Below are positions 8,629 to 17,595 of a stretch of 38,809 nucleotides of DNA, piece after piece. The DNA is taken from NCBI GenBank assembly GCA_040403535.1, contig JBBAKL010000024.1, positions 1 through 38,809 on the forward strand. Reading direction: 5' to 3'. Source of the stretch: JAHEYG01 sp040403535. Lineage in GTDB: Bacteria > Bacteroidota > Bacteroidia > B-17B0 > Aurantibacillaceae. The stretch's first letter is position 1. Every line of letters begins with the position of its first letter. The translations under genes were made by a program, and so were the position numbers. The notes under the pieces are model-generated. The model saw only the letters and a program-made list of their open reading frames with translations. It ran no database searches and was not told where the DNA came from.

Positions 8629-9879
8629 CTATTCAGTAATGTTATATTCGTTAATTTTTCGATATAACGTACGTTCACTGATTCCTAATTCCTGAGCAGC
8701 ATACTTGCGTTTTCCTTTATGTTTTTTTAAGGCGCGTTTAATCATATCAATTTCTTTATCCTGTAAGGATAACGATTCTTCTACCTCAATGGTTTGATTG
8801 ATATCATCAGACTTCTTATGAATGTTTACAGGATGTATTGTTAACGACGGTGTGGTAACCGGTAAATCTCCAGCCTCTACTACATCATTAAACATACGGT
8901 TAACAATTTGTACATCATCGTTACTAATTCCCTTAATCTGTCCTTGCGATGCAATCACAATATCATGAACCACTTTTTTCAAATCGTTCAGATCTTTCTT
9001 CATTTCAAGCAACGCTTTATAAAACAAATCGCGTTCATTGATATCGATGGTTGACTGAGATGCATCTGCTCGACTTAGTACAGGCAAGTTATTAGAACCA
9101 TAATTTGGCAGATAAGCGAGTATGGTTTCCGCATCTATCTCCCTGTTTTTTTCTATTATAGAAATTTGTTCCGTGATGTTTTTTAGTTGACGAACATTTC
9201 CAGGCCAGTAATAGTTGATCAGAATTTGTTCAGCATCAGAAGTTAATTTTATTACAGGCATTCGGTATTTAGCAGCAAAATCACTTGCAAATTTTCTAAA
9301 TAACAAATGAATATCTTCTTTTCTTTCTCTTAAAGGCGGTAAATAAATTGGAACCGTATTTAAACGGTAATATAAATCCTCCCTAAATTTTCCTTTTTCG
9401 ATTGCTTTAAAAAAGTTAATGTTGGTTGCGGCAATAACCCTTACGTCCGTTTTTTGAACTTTGCTACTTCCTACTTTAATGTATTCACCAGTTTCTAAAA
9501 TACGTAACAAACGGGCTTGTGTTGCCAAAGGCAATTCACCTACCTCATCTAAAAAAATAGTTCCGCCGTTTGCTACTTCAAAGTAACCTTTACGGGCTTC
9601 GGTTGCACCTGTAAATGAGCCTTTCTCATGACCAAACAGCTCGCTGTCAATAGTACCTTCTGGAATGGCGCCGCAGTTTACCGCAATATACTGACCATGT
9701 TTGCGGGAGCTATTCTGATGAATAATTTGCGGAAATACTTCTTTACCTGTACCGCTTTCACCATTTATTAAAACGTTTAAATCGGTTGGCGCTACCTGTC
9801 TTGCTATATCAATGGCTCTTTCTAATAACGGATTAGAGCCTATTATTCCAAAGCGTTGCTTAATATCCTGAATATTCAT
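8629..9879 (-). CDS. Sigma-54-type AAA+ transcription activator without receiver domain
   Basis: A 416-residue bacterial enhancer-binding protein. The AAA+ domain starts almost at the N-terminus: Walker A GESGTGKE (40-47), sigma-54 contact loop GSFTGA (87-92, Ser in place of the usual first Ala), Walker B GTIFLDE (106-112), and arginine-finger region REDLYYRLN. A linker follows, and a Fis-type helix-turn-helix ends the protein (KRKYAAQELGISERTLYRKINEY). There is no receiver, GAF or PAS domain, so control must come from a partner or from expression. It directly precedes the phosphatase gene and follows miaB by 15 bases, in one operon. Targets and an RpoN gene are not in the window. Confidence 0.9.
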   Translation of the reverse strand: MNIQDIKQRFGIIGSNPLLERAIDIARQVAPTDLNVLINGESGTGKEVFPQIIHQNSSRKHGQYIAVNCGAIPEGTIDSELFGHEKGSFTGATEARKGYFEVANGGTIFLDEVGELPLATQARLLRILETGEYIKVGSSKVQKTDVRVIAATNINFFKAIEKGKFREDLYYRLNTVPIYLPPLRERKEDIHLLFRKFASDFAAKYRMPVIKLTSDAEQILINYYWPGNVRQLKNITEQISIIEKNREIDAETILAYLPNYGSNNLPVLSRADASQSTIDINERDLFYKALLEMKKDLNDLKKVVHDIVIASQGQIKGISNDDVQIVNRMFNDVVEAGDLPVTTPSLTIHPVNIHKKSDDINQTIEVEESLSLQDKEIDMIKRALKKHKGKRKYAAQELGISERTLYRKINEYNITE

Positions 9880-9894
9880 CTTGAAATAATTTAA

Positions 9895-11325
9895 TTAAAC
9901 CACTTCCCCTATTAGTGTTGTACTGGTACAACGGTTCACTTTCACATTTACGTAATCACCTTTTTTATGATTTCCGGCAGGGAACACTACAACGGTATTC
10001 TGAGAGTTACGTCCAAACAATTCGTCTTTATTTTTCTTACTTACCCCTTCTACTAACACTTTAAATGTTTTTCCGATTGCGTTATTAGTATGATAGGCGC
10101 TGTGTTCCATTTGTAAATTCACCACTTCCTGTAAGCGGCGCTTTTTTACCTCTTCCTGAACATCATCTTTAAACTTTCTTTCCGCTAAAGTTTTTGGGCG
10201 CTCACTATACATAAACATATAAGCAAAATCATATTTCACTTCTTTCATTAAGGAAATAGTATCCTGATGCTGTTCTTCTGTTTCTCCGCAAAAACCGGTT
10301 ATCACATCGGTGCTTATTCCGCAATCCGGCATAATTCTTCTGATTGCTTTTACCCTGTCTAAATACCATTCGCGTGAATAACCGCGATTCATCCTTTCCA
10401 GTACTTCTGTATTTCCGCTTTGCACCGGCAAGTGAATGTATTTGCAAATATTTTCATATTTAGCCATAGTATGTAACACCTCATCCGTCATATCTTTTGG
10501 ATGAGAGGTAGAAAATCTCACCCTTAAATCAGGATGTATCTTCGCAACCATTTCTAAAAGTTGAGCAAAATTTACTGCACTCGTTTTTTGCTCTTCCGTT
10601 AAGATTTCCTTTTTCAATCCGCCGCCTGCCCATATATAAGAGTCAACATTTTGTCCTAATAAAGTAACCTCTCTGTAACCTGCCTCAAATGCTTCCTTGG
10701 CTTCTGTTACTATACTCTCCGGATTACGGCTTCTTTCTCTTCCTCGCGTAAATGGTACAACGCAAAAGCTACACATGTTATCGCAGCCACGCATAATACT
10801 GATAAATGCACTTACGCCGTTTTTATCTAAACGCATCGGACTTATGTCTGCATACGTTTCTTCTTTACTAAGTATTACATTAATTGCTTTTTGTCCGCTT
10901 TCAGCTGTTTCAATTAAGTTTGGTAAATCACGATAAGCATCCGGTCCTACAACAATATCAATCAGTTTTTCTTCTTCTAAAAACTGTGACTTTAATCGTT
11001 CGGCCATGCAACCCAATACACCCACCAGTGCATCCGGATTTTTTTGCTTCACCTTTTTATAATCCTGCAAACGCTGTCGAACGCGCGACTCTGCGTTTTC
11101 GCGAATGGCACATGTATTTACAAAGATGACATCCGCTTCTTCAAAATTTTGAGTTGTGGTATAACCCTTCTCTATTAATATGGATGCTACAATTTCACTA
11201 TCCGCAAAATTCATCTGGCAACCATAACTTTCTAAGAAAAGTTTTTTTGTTCCCTCATTTGCTCCGTCTTTTATCAACGCCTCACCTTGCCTGCTTTCGT
11301 CAATTATTTTGTTCTCAAAGTCCAT
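9895..11325 (-). CDS. miaB: MiaB, tRNA methylthiotransferase
   Basis: Radical-SAM enzyme that adds a 2-methylthio group to N6-isopentenyladenosine at tRNA position 37. The 476-residue protein has the N-terminal UPF0004 domain with three cluster-binding cysteines (C36 in SYGCQMN, C72 in NTCAIRE, C106 in LGCMAER), the radical-SAM motif CDNMCSFC (C181, C185, C188) followed by VPFTRGRERSR, and a C-terminal TRAM domain (from about 415). These features separate it from RimO, whose substrate is a ribosomal protein. It is first in the operon running to secG; a good -7 box lies just before its ATG. Confidence 0.96.
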   Translation of the reverse strand: MDFENKIIDESRQGEALIKDGANEGTKKLFLESYGCQMNFADSEIVASILIEKGYTTTQNFEEADVIFVNTCAIRENAESRVRQRLQDYKKVKQKNPDALVGVLGCMAERLKSQFLEEEKLIDIVVGPDAYRDLPNLIETAESGQKAINVILSKEETYADISPMRLDKNGVSAFISIMRGCDNMCSFCVVPFTRGRERSRNPESIVTEAKEAFEAGYREVTLLGQNVDSYIWAGGGLKKEILTEEQKTSAVNFAQLLEMVAKIHPDLRVRFSTSHPKDMTDEVLHTMAKYENICKYIHLPVQSGNTEVLERMNRGYSREWYLDRVKAIRRIMPDCGISTDVITGFCGETEEQHQDTISLMKEVKYDFAYMFMYSERPKTLAERKFKDDVQEEVKKRRLQEVVNLQMEHSAYHTNNAIGKTFKVLVEGVSKKNKDELFGRNSQNTVVVFPAGNHKKGDYVNVKVNRCTSTTLIGEVV

Positions 11326-11343
11326 TTTCGTTACTTAAAACCA

Positions 11344-11351
11344 CAAAGTTA
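11344..11351 (-). promoter_or_regulatory. -7 box (TAACTTTG) upstream of miaB
   Basis: A perfect TAnnTTTG on the minus strand, 18 bases before the miaB ATG. A TTG occurs upstream, but only 14 bases from the box rather than the usual ~19, so the -33 element is doubtful. It would drive the miaB-secG operon. Confidence 0.42.
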
Positions 11352-11609
11352 CAATATATTTATGTCAATTTGGCATATTTTACTTTTTTAACGGATAATG
11401 AGGTGGTTAAATAATCAATTTGGTTAATTCGGATTTATTTTTTTTTCTTTGCACACTTTTTAACGAAGCATAAACATGGTTTTTTAAGTTTTTTAATGAA
11501 ATCTACCTGTTTAACTTGAAATTAAAAAGCGTACTAAATAACTGACTAACAACTTCTTGAATATTCAACGAAACTTAGCTCAGTTAAATTATTTCTATAC
11601 ATATATAAT

Positions 11610-14114
11610 ATGAGTAAAAACTTAGTTATTGTTGAGTCGCCCGCCAAAGCCAAAACCATTGAAGGATTTTTAGGAAAAGACTTTACCGTAAAATCAAGTT
11701 TCGGGCACATTCGCGACTTGGTAAAGAAGGGCTACGGGGTAGATATCGATAATAATTTTACTCCTACCTATGAAGTACAGCCCGATAAAGAAAAGGTAAT
11801 AGCAGAATTAAAGAAATTAAGTAAATCGGCCGATATGGTTTGGTTAGCTTCCGATGAGGACCGTGAAGGAGAAGCTATTTCATGGCATTTGTATGAAACA
11901 TTGGGTTTAGATAAAAAGAAAACGAAACGTATTGTTTTCCACGAGATCACAAAACCGGCTATTCAAAAGGCGATTCAAAATCCAAGAAGCATTGATATCA
12001 ACTTAGTAAACGCGCAACAGGCACGCCGCGTGTTAGACCGTTTAGTTGGTTTTGAATTATCACCGATATTATGGCGCAAGGTCCGTCCGAGTTTATCGGC
12101 CGGTCGTGTACAAAGTGTTGCCGTACGTTTAATAGTAGAGCGCGAAAGAGAGATACAAAACTTCCAATCTACATCAGCATTTAAAGTAGTTGCTTTATTT
12201 AAAGTTGGTAACTCAACTCTAAAAGCAGAATTAGATAAGCGTTTTAATACCGAAAAAGAAGCGCAGGCATTTTTAGATAAATGTAAAAACGCTAATTTCT
12301 CAATCGGTAATTTAGAAACTAAGCCGGCTAAACGTTCGCCTGCCGCTCCTTTTACAACTTCAACCTTACAACAGGAAGCAGCTCGTAAATTAGGCTTTTC
12401 GGTTGCACAAACCATGATGCTGGCACAACGTTTATATGAAGCAGGTAAGATTACCTATATGCGTACCGACAGCGTGAATTTATCGGAAACCGCAATTGAT
12501 CAGGCTCACAAAGCTATTCATGCTAACTACGGTGAAAAATATTATCAGCCACGCCAATATAAAAGCAAGAGTAAAGGCGCGCAGGAAGCTCACGAGGCTA
12601 TTCGCCCAACCTATATTTCTGTTACAGAAGTTGAAGGTGAAAGAAACGAAATACGTTTGTATGATTTAATCTGGAAACGCACTATCGCTTCCCAGATGAG
12701 TGATGCCGAATTAGAAAAAACAACCGCAAAAATCACCATATCTACTACTACTGAAACGTTTGTTGCTCAAGGTGAAGTTTTAAAGTTTGACGGTTTCTTA
12801 AAAGTGTATATGGAAAGTACCGATGATGAAGAAAGTGAAGAAAATTCATCGATGCTCCCTCCAATGAAAGTTGGTGATAAATTAGTTAGTCAGGAAATTT
12901 CCGCAACGCAACGCTTCACGCATCACCCTCCTCGTTATACTGAGGCAAGTTTAGTAAAGAAATTAGAAGAATTAGGTATTGGCCGTCCTTCTACTTATGC
13001 CCCAACTATCTCAACTGTACAAAAACGTAATTACGTTGAAAAAACCGATCGCGAGGGAACACCACGTAACTATGTTAACCTAACCTTAACTAAAGGTAAC
13101 ATTAGTAAAGAAATAAAAACCGAAAATACAGGAGCAGAAAAATCTAAGTTATTTCCAACCGATATCGGTATGGTGGTAAATGATTTTTTACTTCAGTATT
13201 TCCCTGATATTTTAGATTTTCATTTCACAGCAAAAGTAGAAGAAGAGTTTGATGAGATTGCTGAAGGCAAATTGGATTGGACCAAAATGCTAAAAGAATT
13301 TTACAAACCTTTCCATAAAACGGTTGAAAAAACCATTGATAAAAGTGAACGCCAAAGTGGCGAGCGCGAATTAGGTATCGAACCGATTAGCAAGAAAAAA
13401 GTAATTGTTCGTATTGGCCGTTTTGGTCCGTTAGCACAAATAGGAGAAGCTAACGAAGAAACAGGCGAAAAACCACAGTTTGCAAGTCTTAGAAAAGACC
13501 AGCGCATGGAAACGATTACGCTGGATGAAGCATTGCTGTTATTTAAAATGCCACGTATAGTTGGTGAGTTTGAAGGCAAAGAAATGAAAGTTGGAATAGG
13601 AAGATTTGGACCATATGTGGTGCACAACAGTGTTTTCACTTCACTAACAAAGGAAGATGATCCATACGCGGTAACCGGCGATCGCTGTATTGAATTAATT
13701 AAAGCAAAACGCGAAAAAGACGCTGCTAAAATCATTAAAACTTTTAACGAAAATCCGGATTTAAAAGTTATTAATGGCAGATGGGGTCCATGCATTATTC
13801 TTGGAAAAGCATTCTTTAAAATACCAAAAGATAAAGAACCATCTAAATTAAGCTTTGGTGATGTTGTTGAAATAATTGGTGGCATCGACGCTTACGAACA
13901 AGCTATCAATAACGCTAAATTTAAGTCTGGCGCTAAAGCTAAAAAAGGCGCAAGTGCTCCTACTAAATTAAAAGTGGTTAAAAAATCTGCTGCGAAAAAA
14001 ACGACTAAAGCTCCGGCCAAAAAAGCAGCAGCTAAAAAAACAACTCCTAAAAAAGTGGTTAAAAAAGCGGCCAAAAAAGTTCCCGCAAAAAAAATAGCCA
14101 AAAAGAAAAAATAA
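11610..14114 (+). CDS. topA: DNA topoisomerase I with lysine-rich tail
   Basis: Type IA topoisomerase that relaxes negative supercoils. The 834-residue protein starts with the TOPRIM domain (NLVIVESPAKAKTIEGFLG; acidic SDEDREGE at 81-88), has the strand-binding segment LSAGRVQSVAVRLIVERE, and the catalytic tyrosine Y283 in ITYMRTDSVNLS. After the core there are three C-terminal topoisomerase repeats with the GRxGP signature (IGRFGPLAQ, IGRFGPYVV, NGRWGPCII) instead of cysteine zinc fingers. Residues 773-834 form a basic tail with 26 lysines in 62 residues, plus Ala, Thr and Pro, like a histone-H1-type DNA-binding tail. The gene is divergent from miaB and followed by a strong terminator. Confidence 0.97.
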   Translation: MSKNLVIVESPAKAKTIEGFLGKDFTVKSSFGHIRDLVKKGYGVDIDNNFTPTYEVQPDKEKVIAELKKLSKSADMVWLASDEDREGEAISWHLYETLGLDKKKTKRIVFHEITKPAIQKAIQNPRSIDINLVNAQQARRVLDRLVGFELSPILWRKVRPSLSAGRVQSVAVRLIVEREREIQNFQSTSAFKVVALFKVGNSTLKAELDKRFNTEKEAQAFLDKCKNANFSIGNLETKPAKRSPAAPFTTSTLQQEAARKLGFSVAQTMMLAQRLYEAGKITYMRTDSVNLSETAIDQAHKAIHANYGEKYYQPRQYKSKSKGAQEAHEAIRPTYISVTEVEGERNEIRLYDLIWKRTIASQMSDAELEKTTAKITISTTTETFVAQGEVLKFDGFLKVYMESTDDEESEENSSMLPPMKVGDKLVSQEISATQRFTHHPPRYTEASLVKKLEELGIGRPSTYAPTISTVQKRNYVEKTDREGTPRNYVNLTLTKGNISKEIKTENTGAEKSKLFPTDIGMVVNDFLLQYFPDILDFHFTAKVEEEFDEIAEGKLDWTKMLKEFYKPFHKTVEKTIDKSERQSGERELGIEPISKKKVIVRIGRFGPLAQIGEANEETGEKPQFASLRKDQRMETITLDEALLLFKMPRIVGEFEGKEMKVGIGRFGPYVVHNSVFTSLTKEDDPYAVTGDRCIELIKAKREKDAAKIIKTFNENPDLKVINGRWGPCIILGKAFFKIPKDKEPSKLSFGDVVEIIGGIDAYEQAINNAKFKSGAKAKKGASAPTKLKVVKKSAAKKTTKAPAKKAAAKKTTPKKVVKKAAKKVPAKKIAKKKK

Positions 14115-14130
14115 CTGATAAGGATCTCCT

Positions 14131-14162
14131 AAAATCCTCCGCCCAAAACGGAGGATTTTTTA
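14131..14162 (+). terminator. Intrinsic terminator after topA
   Basis: Perfect 11-bp stem AAAATCCTCCG / CGGAGGATTTT with a 7-base loop, followed by a T run. It starts 16 bases after the topA stop. Confidence 0.93.
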
Positions 14163-14207
14163 TTTAAGCCTTAACATCAGATATAAGCGAGTTAATAATT
14201 AATTGCC

Positions 14208-14215
14208 TACTTTTG
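14208..14215 (+). promoter_or_regulatory. -7 box (TACTTTTG) upstream of mgtE
   Basis: A perfect TAnnTTTG 15 bases before the mgtE ATG and downstream of the topA terminator, so mgtE needs a promoter about here. No convincing -33 TTTG at the normal distance. Confidence 0.42.
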
Positions 14216-14230
14216 TCAGGCTGAAATAAA

Positions 14231-15583
14231 ATGCAATTTGAATTAACGACCGACTTTTTAGATCAACTTAAAGAATCCATTGCTCAAAAAAACAATGGCT
14301 ATTTAAAGGATCAACTGCGTGAATTGTACGCAGCGGATATTGCTATTATCATTAATCAACTCGATTTAAACGAAGCCGGATTTATTTACGATTTACTCGA
14401 CGAACAAAAAGCCGCCGACGTTTTACTGGAACTTGAAGAGGAAAAACGTGAAGAGTTATTAAGTACTTTCTCTACTAAAGAAATTGCCGAACAACTCGAC
14501 AACATGGAGAGTGATGACGCGGCCGACGTGATTAACGAATTACCTGAAGAAATTCAGGAAGAAGTATTATCGCACATTGAAGATATTGATCAGGCCAGTG
14601 ATATTGCCGACTTATTAAATTACGAAGAAGGTACTGCGGGATCTTTGATGGCAAAAGAATTAGTGTGTGTGCTTATTCACGACACAGTAGGGAGCTGTAT
14701 TGATGAAATCAGAAAGCAAACTGATAATGTAGATGTAATGTATGCCGTTTACGTTATTGATGAGAACAGAAAACTTTTAGGAATGCTTTCTCTGAAAAAA
14801 TTAATCATATCACATCCGCTTACCCGCTTAGATGAAATTGTTGAACCCAATATTCTTTCTGTAAAAACTTCGGCTACCAGTGAAGAAGTATCAGAATTGA
14901 TGCAGAAATACGACTTGGTTGTATTACCGGTTGTTGATCAGTTAGGCCGATTGGTTGGACGCATCACTATCGACGACGTAGTGGATGTCATTCGTGAAGA
15001 AGCAGAAAAAGATATTCAGATCATGAGTGGTATCTCTGATGATGTGGATAGTAATGACCGCATCTGGAGACTTTCACGTGCACGCATTCCATGGTTGATC
15101 GTTGGTATGTGCGGAGGAATAATCGGATCCCGTATTATCGGTTCATATGAAAATCAAATTCAGATTCACCCCGAAATGGCTTTTTTTATTCCGCTAATCG
15201 GAGCAATGGGCGGTAATGTAGGGGTGCAATCATCTGCTATTATTGTACAGGGATTAGCCAATAACACCTTACTTGGCGATAAAATATCATCAAAACTTTT
15301 TAAAGAACTGGGGGTTGGTGTTATAAACGGCTTAATTTGTTCAACACTTATTTGGGCCTATTCATTTTTAATTGAAAGCTGGAAACTTGCTGCAACTGTA
15401 AGCATTGCTTTGTTCGCAGTAATTTTATGCGCTTCATTTCTCGGAACTTTTGTTCCACTAACAATGAACCGTTTTAAAATTAATCCCGCTTTAGCTACCG
15501 GTCCGTTTGTTACAACATTAAATGATATTATTGGAATTACAATTTACTTTTTAGTAGGAAGGCTATTGTATCATGTTTTATAA
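14231..15583 (+). CDS. mgtE: MgtE-type magnesium transporter
   Basis: A 450-residue protein with the full MgtE layout: an N-terminal acidic superhelical domain (about 1-125, with EEEKREELLSTF and DDAADVINELP), two CBS domains (about 130-255), a linking helix, and five membrane helices (about 280-450). The conserved pore segment IGAMGGNVGVQSS is present. MgtE homologues are Mg2+-gated channels of the inner membrane; the acidic domain and CBS pair close the pore when Mg2+ is plentiful. The last 11 bases overlap the start of the next gene. Confidence 0.95.
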   Translation: MQFELTTDFLDQLKESIAQKNNGYLKDQLRELYAADIAIIINQLDLNEAGFIYDLLDEQKAADVLLELEEEKREELLSTFSTKEIAEQLDNMESDDAADVINELPEEIQEEVLSHIEDIDQASDIADLLNYEEGTAGSLMAKELVCVLIHDTVGSCIDEIRKQTDNVDVMYAVYVIDENRKLLGMLSLKKLIISHPLTRLDEIVEPNILSVKTSATSEEVSELMQKYDLVVLPVVDQLGRLVGRITIDDVVDVIREEAEKDIQIMSGISDDVDSNDRIWRLSRARIPWLIVGMCGGIIGSRIIGSYENQIQIHPEMAFFIPLIGAMGGNVGVQSSAIIVQGLANNTLLGDKISSKLFKELGVGVINGLICSTLIWAYSFLIESWKLAATVSIALFAVILCASFLGTFVPLTMNRFKINPALATGPFVTTLNDIIGITIYFLVGRLLYHVL

Positions 15584-16055
15584 GCGAATATTCATAACCT
15601 GTTTAATTCTTGCAGGAATTGTTTTTTTCTTTTCTGGATGCAAAAAATTTCCGGAAAACACTCTCTGGTTCAAAAATCCAAAAGATGTTTTCAAAGGCGG
15701 TAAAATAACTTCCTTTACCATGAATGACATTGATGTGCGTCAGAAATACATTGACATGTACAAGAATTTCCCTTACAATTATTACGGAACTTCCATTAAC
15801 AATGTTTACGATACGGAATTTTCTTTTAATGCCGGACAGAATGAATTAAGCAGCAGCATCGGCGAAGGCAGCTTTAAGTTTTCAGAAACACAACGTGAAG
15901 TTGAAATAAACTTCAAACCAAAAAACTGGGAGTTTGGCGCAGAGTCAATTTTTCTCGGTTATTTGAGCTGGAAAGTTTTAAGAATTACAGACTCCGGTGT
16001 ACTAAAAATTGAAACTACCTATAACTATAAAAAATATCAGATACAGTTTAATTAA
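15573..16055 (+). CDS. Small lipoprotein of unknown function
   Basis: A 160-residue protein with a hydrophobic signal and lipobox FSGC (Cys23), so probably membrane-anchored and facing the periplasm. The remainder contains GGKITSFTMNDIDVRQKYIDMYKNFPYNYYGTS in its central part and ends in short strand-like stretches; I do not recognise a family. It overlaps mgtE by 11 bases, so translation is probably coupled; whether it has anything to do with Mg2+ is unknown. Confidence 0.8.
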   Translation: MFYKRIFITCLILAGIVFFFSGCKKFPENTLWFKNPKDVFKGGKITSFTMNDIDVRQKYIDMYKNFPYNYYGTSINNVYDTEFSFNAGQNELSSSIGEGSFKFSETQREVEINFKPKNWEFGAESIFLGYLSWKVLRITDSGVLKIETTYNYKKYQIQFN

Positions 16056-16175
16056 ACACACCTCAAATCAACTGATATAACTATTTTTATTTTGATTGGA
16101 TTTTCCCTCCAATACATTTCATCCTGATTATTCATTTTTTAATTAATCAGATTTACCTCTCAAAAATTTTCAGTT

Positions 16176-16210
16176 AATAAAAAATCAGTGTTCATTTTTT
16201 AATGACACTG
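16176..16210 (-). terminator. Probable terminator of purA
   Basis: On the minus strand CAGTGTCATT, a 4-A loop, AATG-A-ACACTG: a 10-bp stem with one bulged A, then ATTTTTTATT. It lies 22 bases beyond the purA stop. The stem is rather AT-rich. Confidence 0.6.
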
Positions 16211-16232
16211 CTTTTAAATGAAAGTATTTCTC

Positions 16233-17501
16233 TTAAAGTTTAATTGTCTGGGTTCTGTCCGGACCAATAGAAACAATTGTGATAGGCGTTTTTACTGCAT
16301 TTTCAATGTATTTTACATAATCAACCAATGCCTGAGGCATATCTTCTTTTTTGTTGATTTGTGTTAAGTCGCAATTCCATCCTTTTACGTCCTGATATAC
16401 CGGTGTTAAATAACGGGTATCAATATTGTAAGGTAAGAAATCAATAACCTGTCCGTTATAATTATAATGCGTACATACTTTTAATGTATCGAAATCAGAA
16501 AGCACATCTGCTTTCATCATCATTAATTCGGTTACACCATTAATCATAATGGCATATTTTAAAGCAGGTAAATCTAACCAGCCGGTGCGACGAGCTCTTC
16601 CGGTAGTTGAACCGAACTCTCGTCCGATTTGACGAATCTTTTCTCCGGTTTCGTCATTCAGCTCAGTAGGAAATGGTCCGCTGCCAACACGTGTACAATA
16701 AGCTTTAAATATGCCTATCACATTACCAATTCGATTAGGCGCAATTCCTAATCCACTGCAGGCACCTGAACACACCGTATTAGAAGAAGTAACAAAAGGA
16801 TAAGAACCAAAATCGATGTCCAGCAACGAACCCTGAGCGCCTTCTGCTAGTATTTTTTTACCGGATGCCATTGCATTATTCAAGAAATGTTCGCTCTCGA
16901 TAAACTGTAATTGCTTTAATGATTCTATGCTTTCAAACCAAGCCGGCTCTAATTCCTGTAAATTATAATTGTAGTTATAGAATGATAAAATCTGTTTATG
17001 TTTTTCAACTAAAACATTATACTTTTCTCTGAAATCATCAGTTTCAATATCGCCCACACGTAAACCGTTTCTTCCGGTTTTATCCATATAGGTTGGACCA
17101 ATACCTTTTAAGGTAGAGCCGATTTTATTTTTTCCTTTTGATGCTTCACTGGCTGCGTCTATTAAGCGGTGCGTAGGTAAAATTAAATGAGCGCGTTTTG
17201 AAATTAATAATTTAGCACTCACTTCAACGCCCATTTTTAATAATGCGTCTATTTCCTTTTTAAAAATAACAGGGTCAATAACCACACCGTTACCAACAAT
17301 ATTAAGCGCAGTTGGATGAAAGATTCCACTTGGAATGGTATGAAGTACGTGCTTTATTCCGTTAAACTCTAAAGTATGACCGGCATTGGGTCCACCCTGA
17401 AAGCGGGCAATGATATCGTATTCGGGAGTTAAAACATCAACAATTTTTCCTTTTCCTTCGTCGCCCCATTGAAGGCCTAACAAAACATCGGCTTTTGACA
17501 T
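16233..17501 (-). CDS. purA: Adenylosuccinate synthase
   Basis: Joins IMP and aspartate with GTP, the first committed step to AMP. The 422-residue protein has the P-loop-like WGDEGKGK (12-19, catalytic Asp14), FQGGPNAGHT (34-43, with catalytic His42), SGIFHPTALNIVGNGVVIDP, KGIGPTYMDK, the IMP-binding TSSNTVCSGACSGLGI region, and GSTTGRARRTGWLD. Length and motif order are normal. It is convergent with the mgtE-lipoprotein pair; 94 bases separate it from the upstream ribH, so it could be co-transcribed or have its own promoter there. Confidence 0.97.
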   Translation of the reverse strand: MSKADVLLGLQWGDEGKGKIVDVLTPEYDIIARFQGGPNAGHTLEFNGIKHVLHTIPSGIFHPTALNIVGNGVVIDPVIFKKEIDALLKMGVEVSAKLLISKRAHLILPTHRLIDAASEASKGKNKIGSTLKGIGPTYMDKTGRNGLRVGDIETDDFREKYNVLVEKHKQILSFYNYNYNLQELEPAWFESIESLKQLQFIESEHFLNNAMASGKKILAEGAQGSLLDIDFGSYPFVTSSNTVCSGACSGLGIAPNRIGNVIGIFKAYCTRVGSGPFPTELNDETGEKIRQIGREFGSTTGRARRTGWLDLPALKYAIMINGVTELMMMKADVLSDFDTLKVCTHYNYNGQVIDFLPYNIDTRYLTPVYQDVKGWNCDLTQINKKEDMPQALVDYVKYIENAVKTPITIVSIGPDRTQTIKL

Positions 17502-17595
17502 AGTATCAATATTAAAGAGGTAAATTTATCATTAATAATCCTCTTAAAGGGTTACTTTTAAATAAATGTTGAAAAGTTAGCGCACCATTAAGCGC

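Noticed and set aside
13301..13885. 194-codon antisense frame inside topA
   Set aside because: Lies wholly opposite conserved TopA repeats and has no family features; a by-product of the coding sequence on the other strand.
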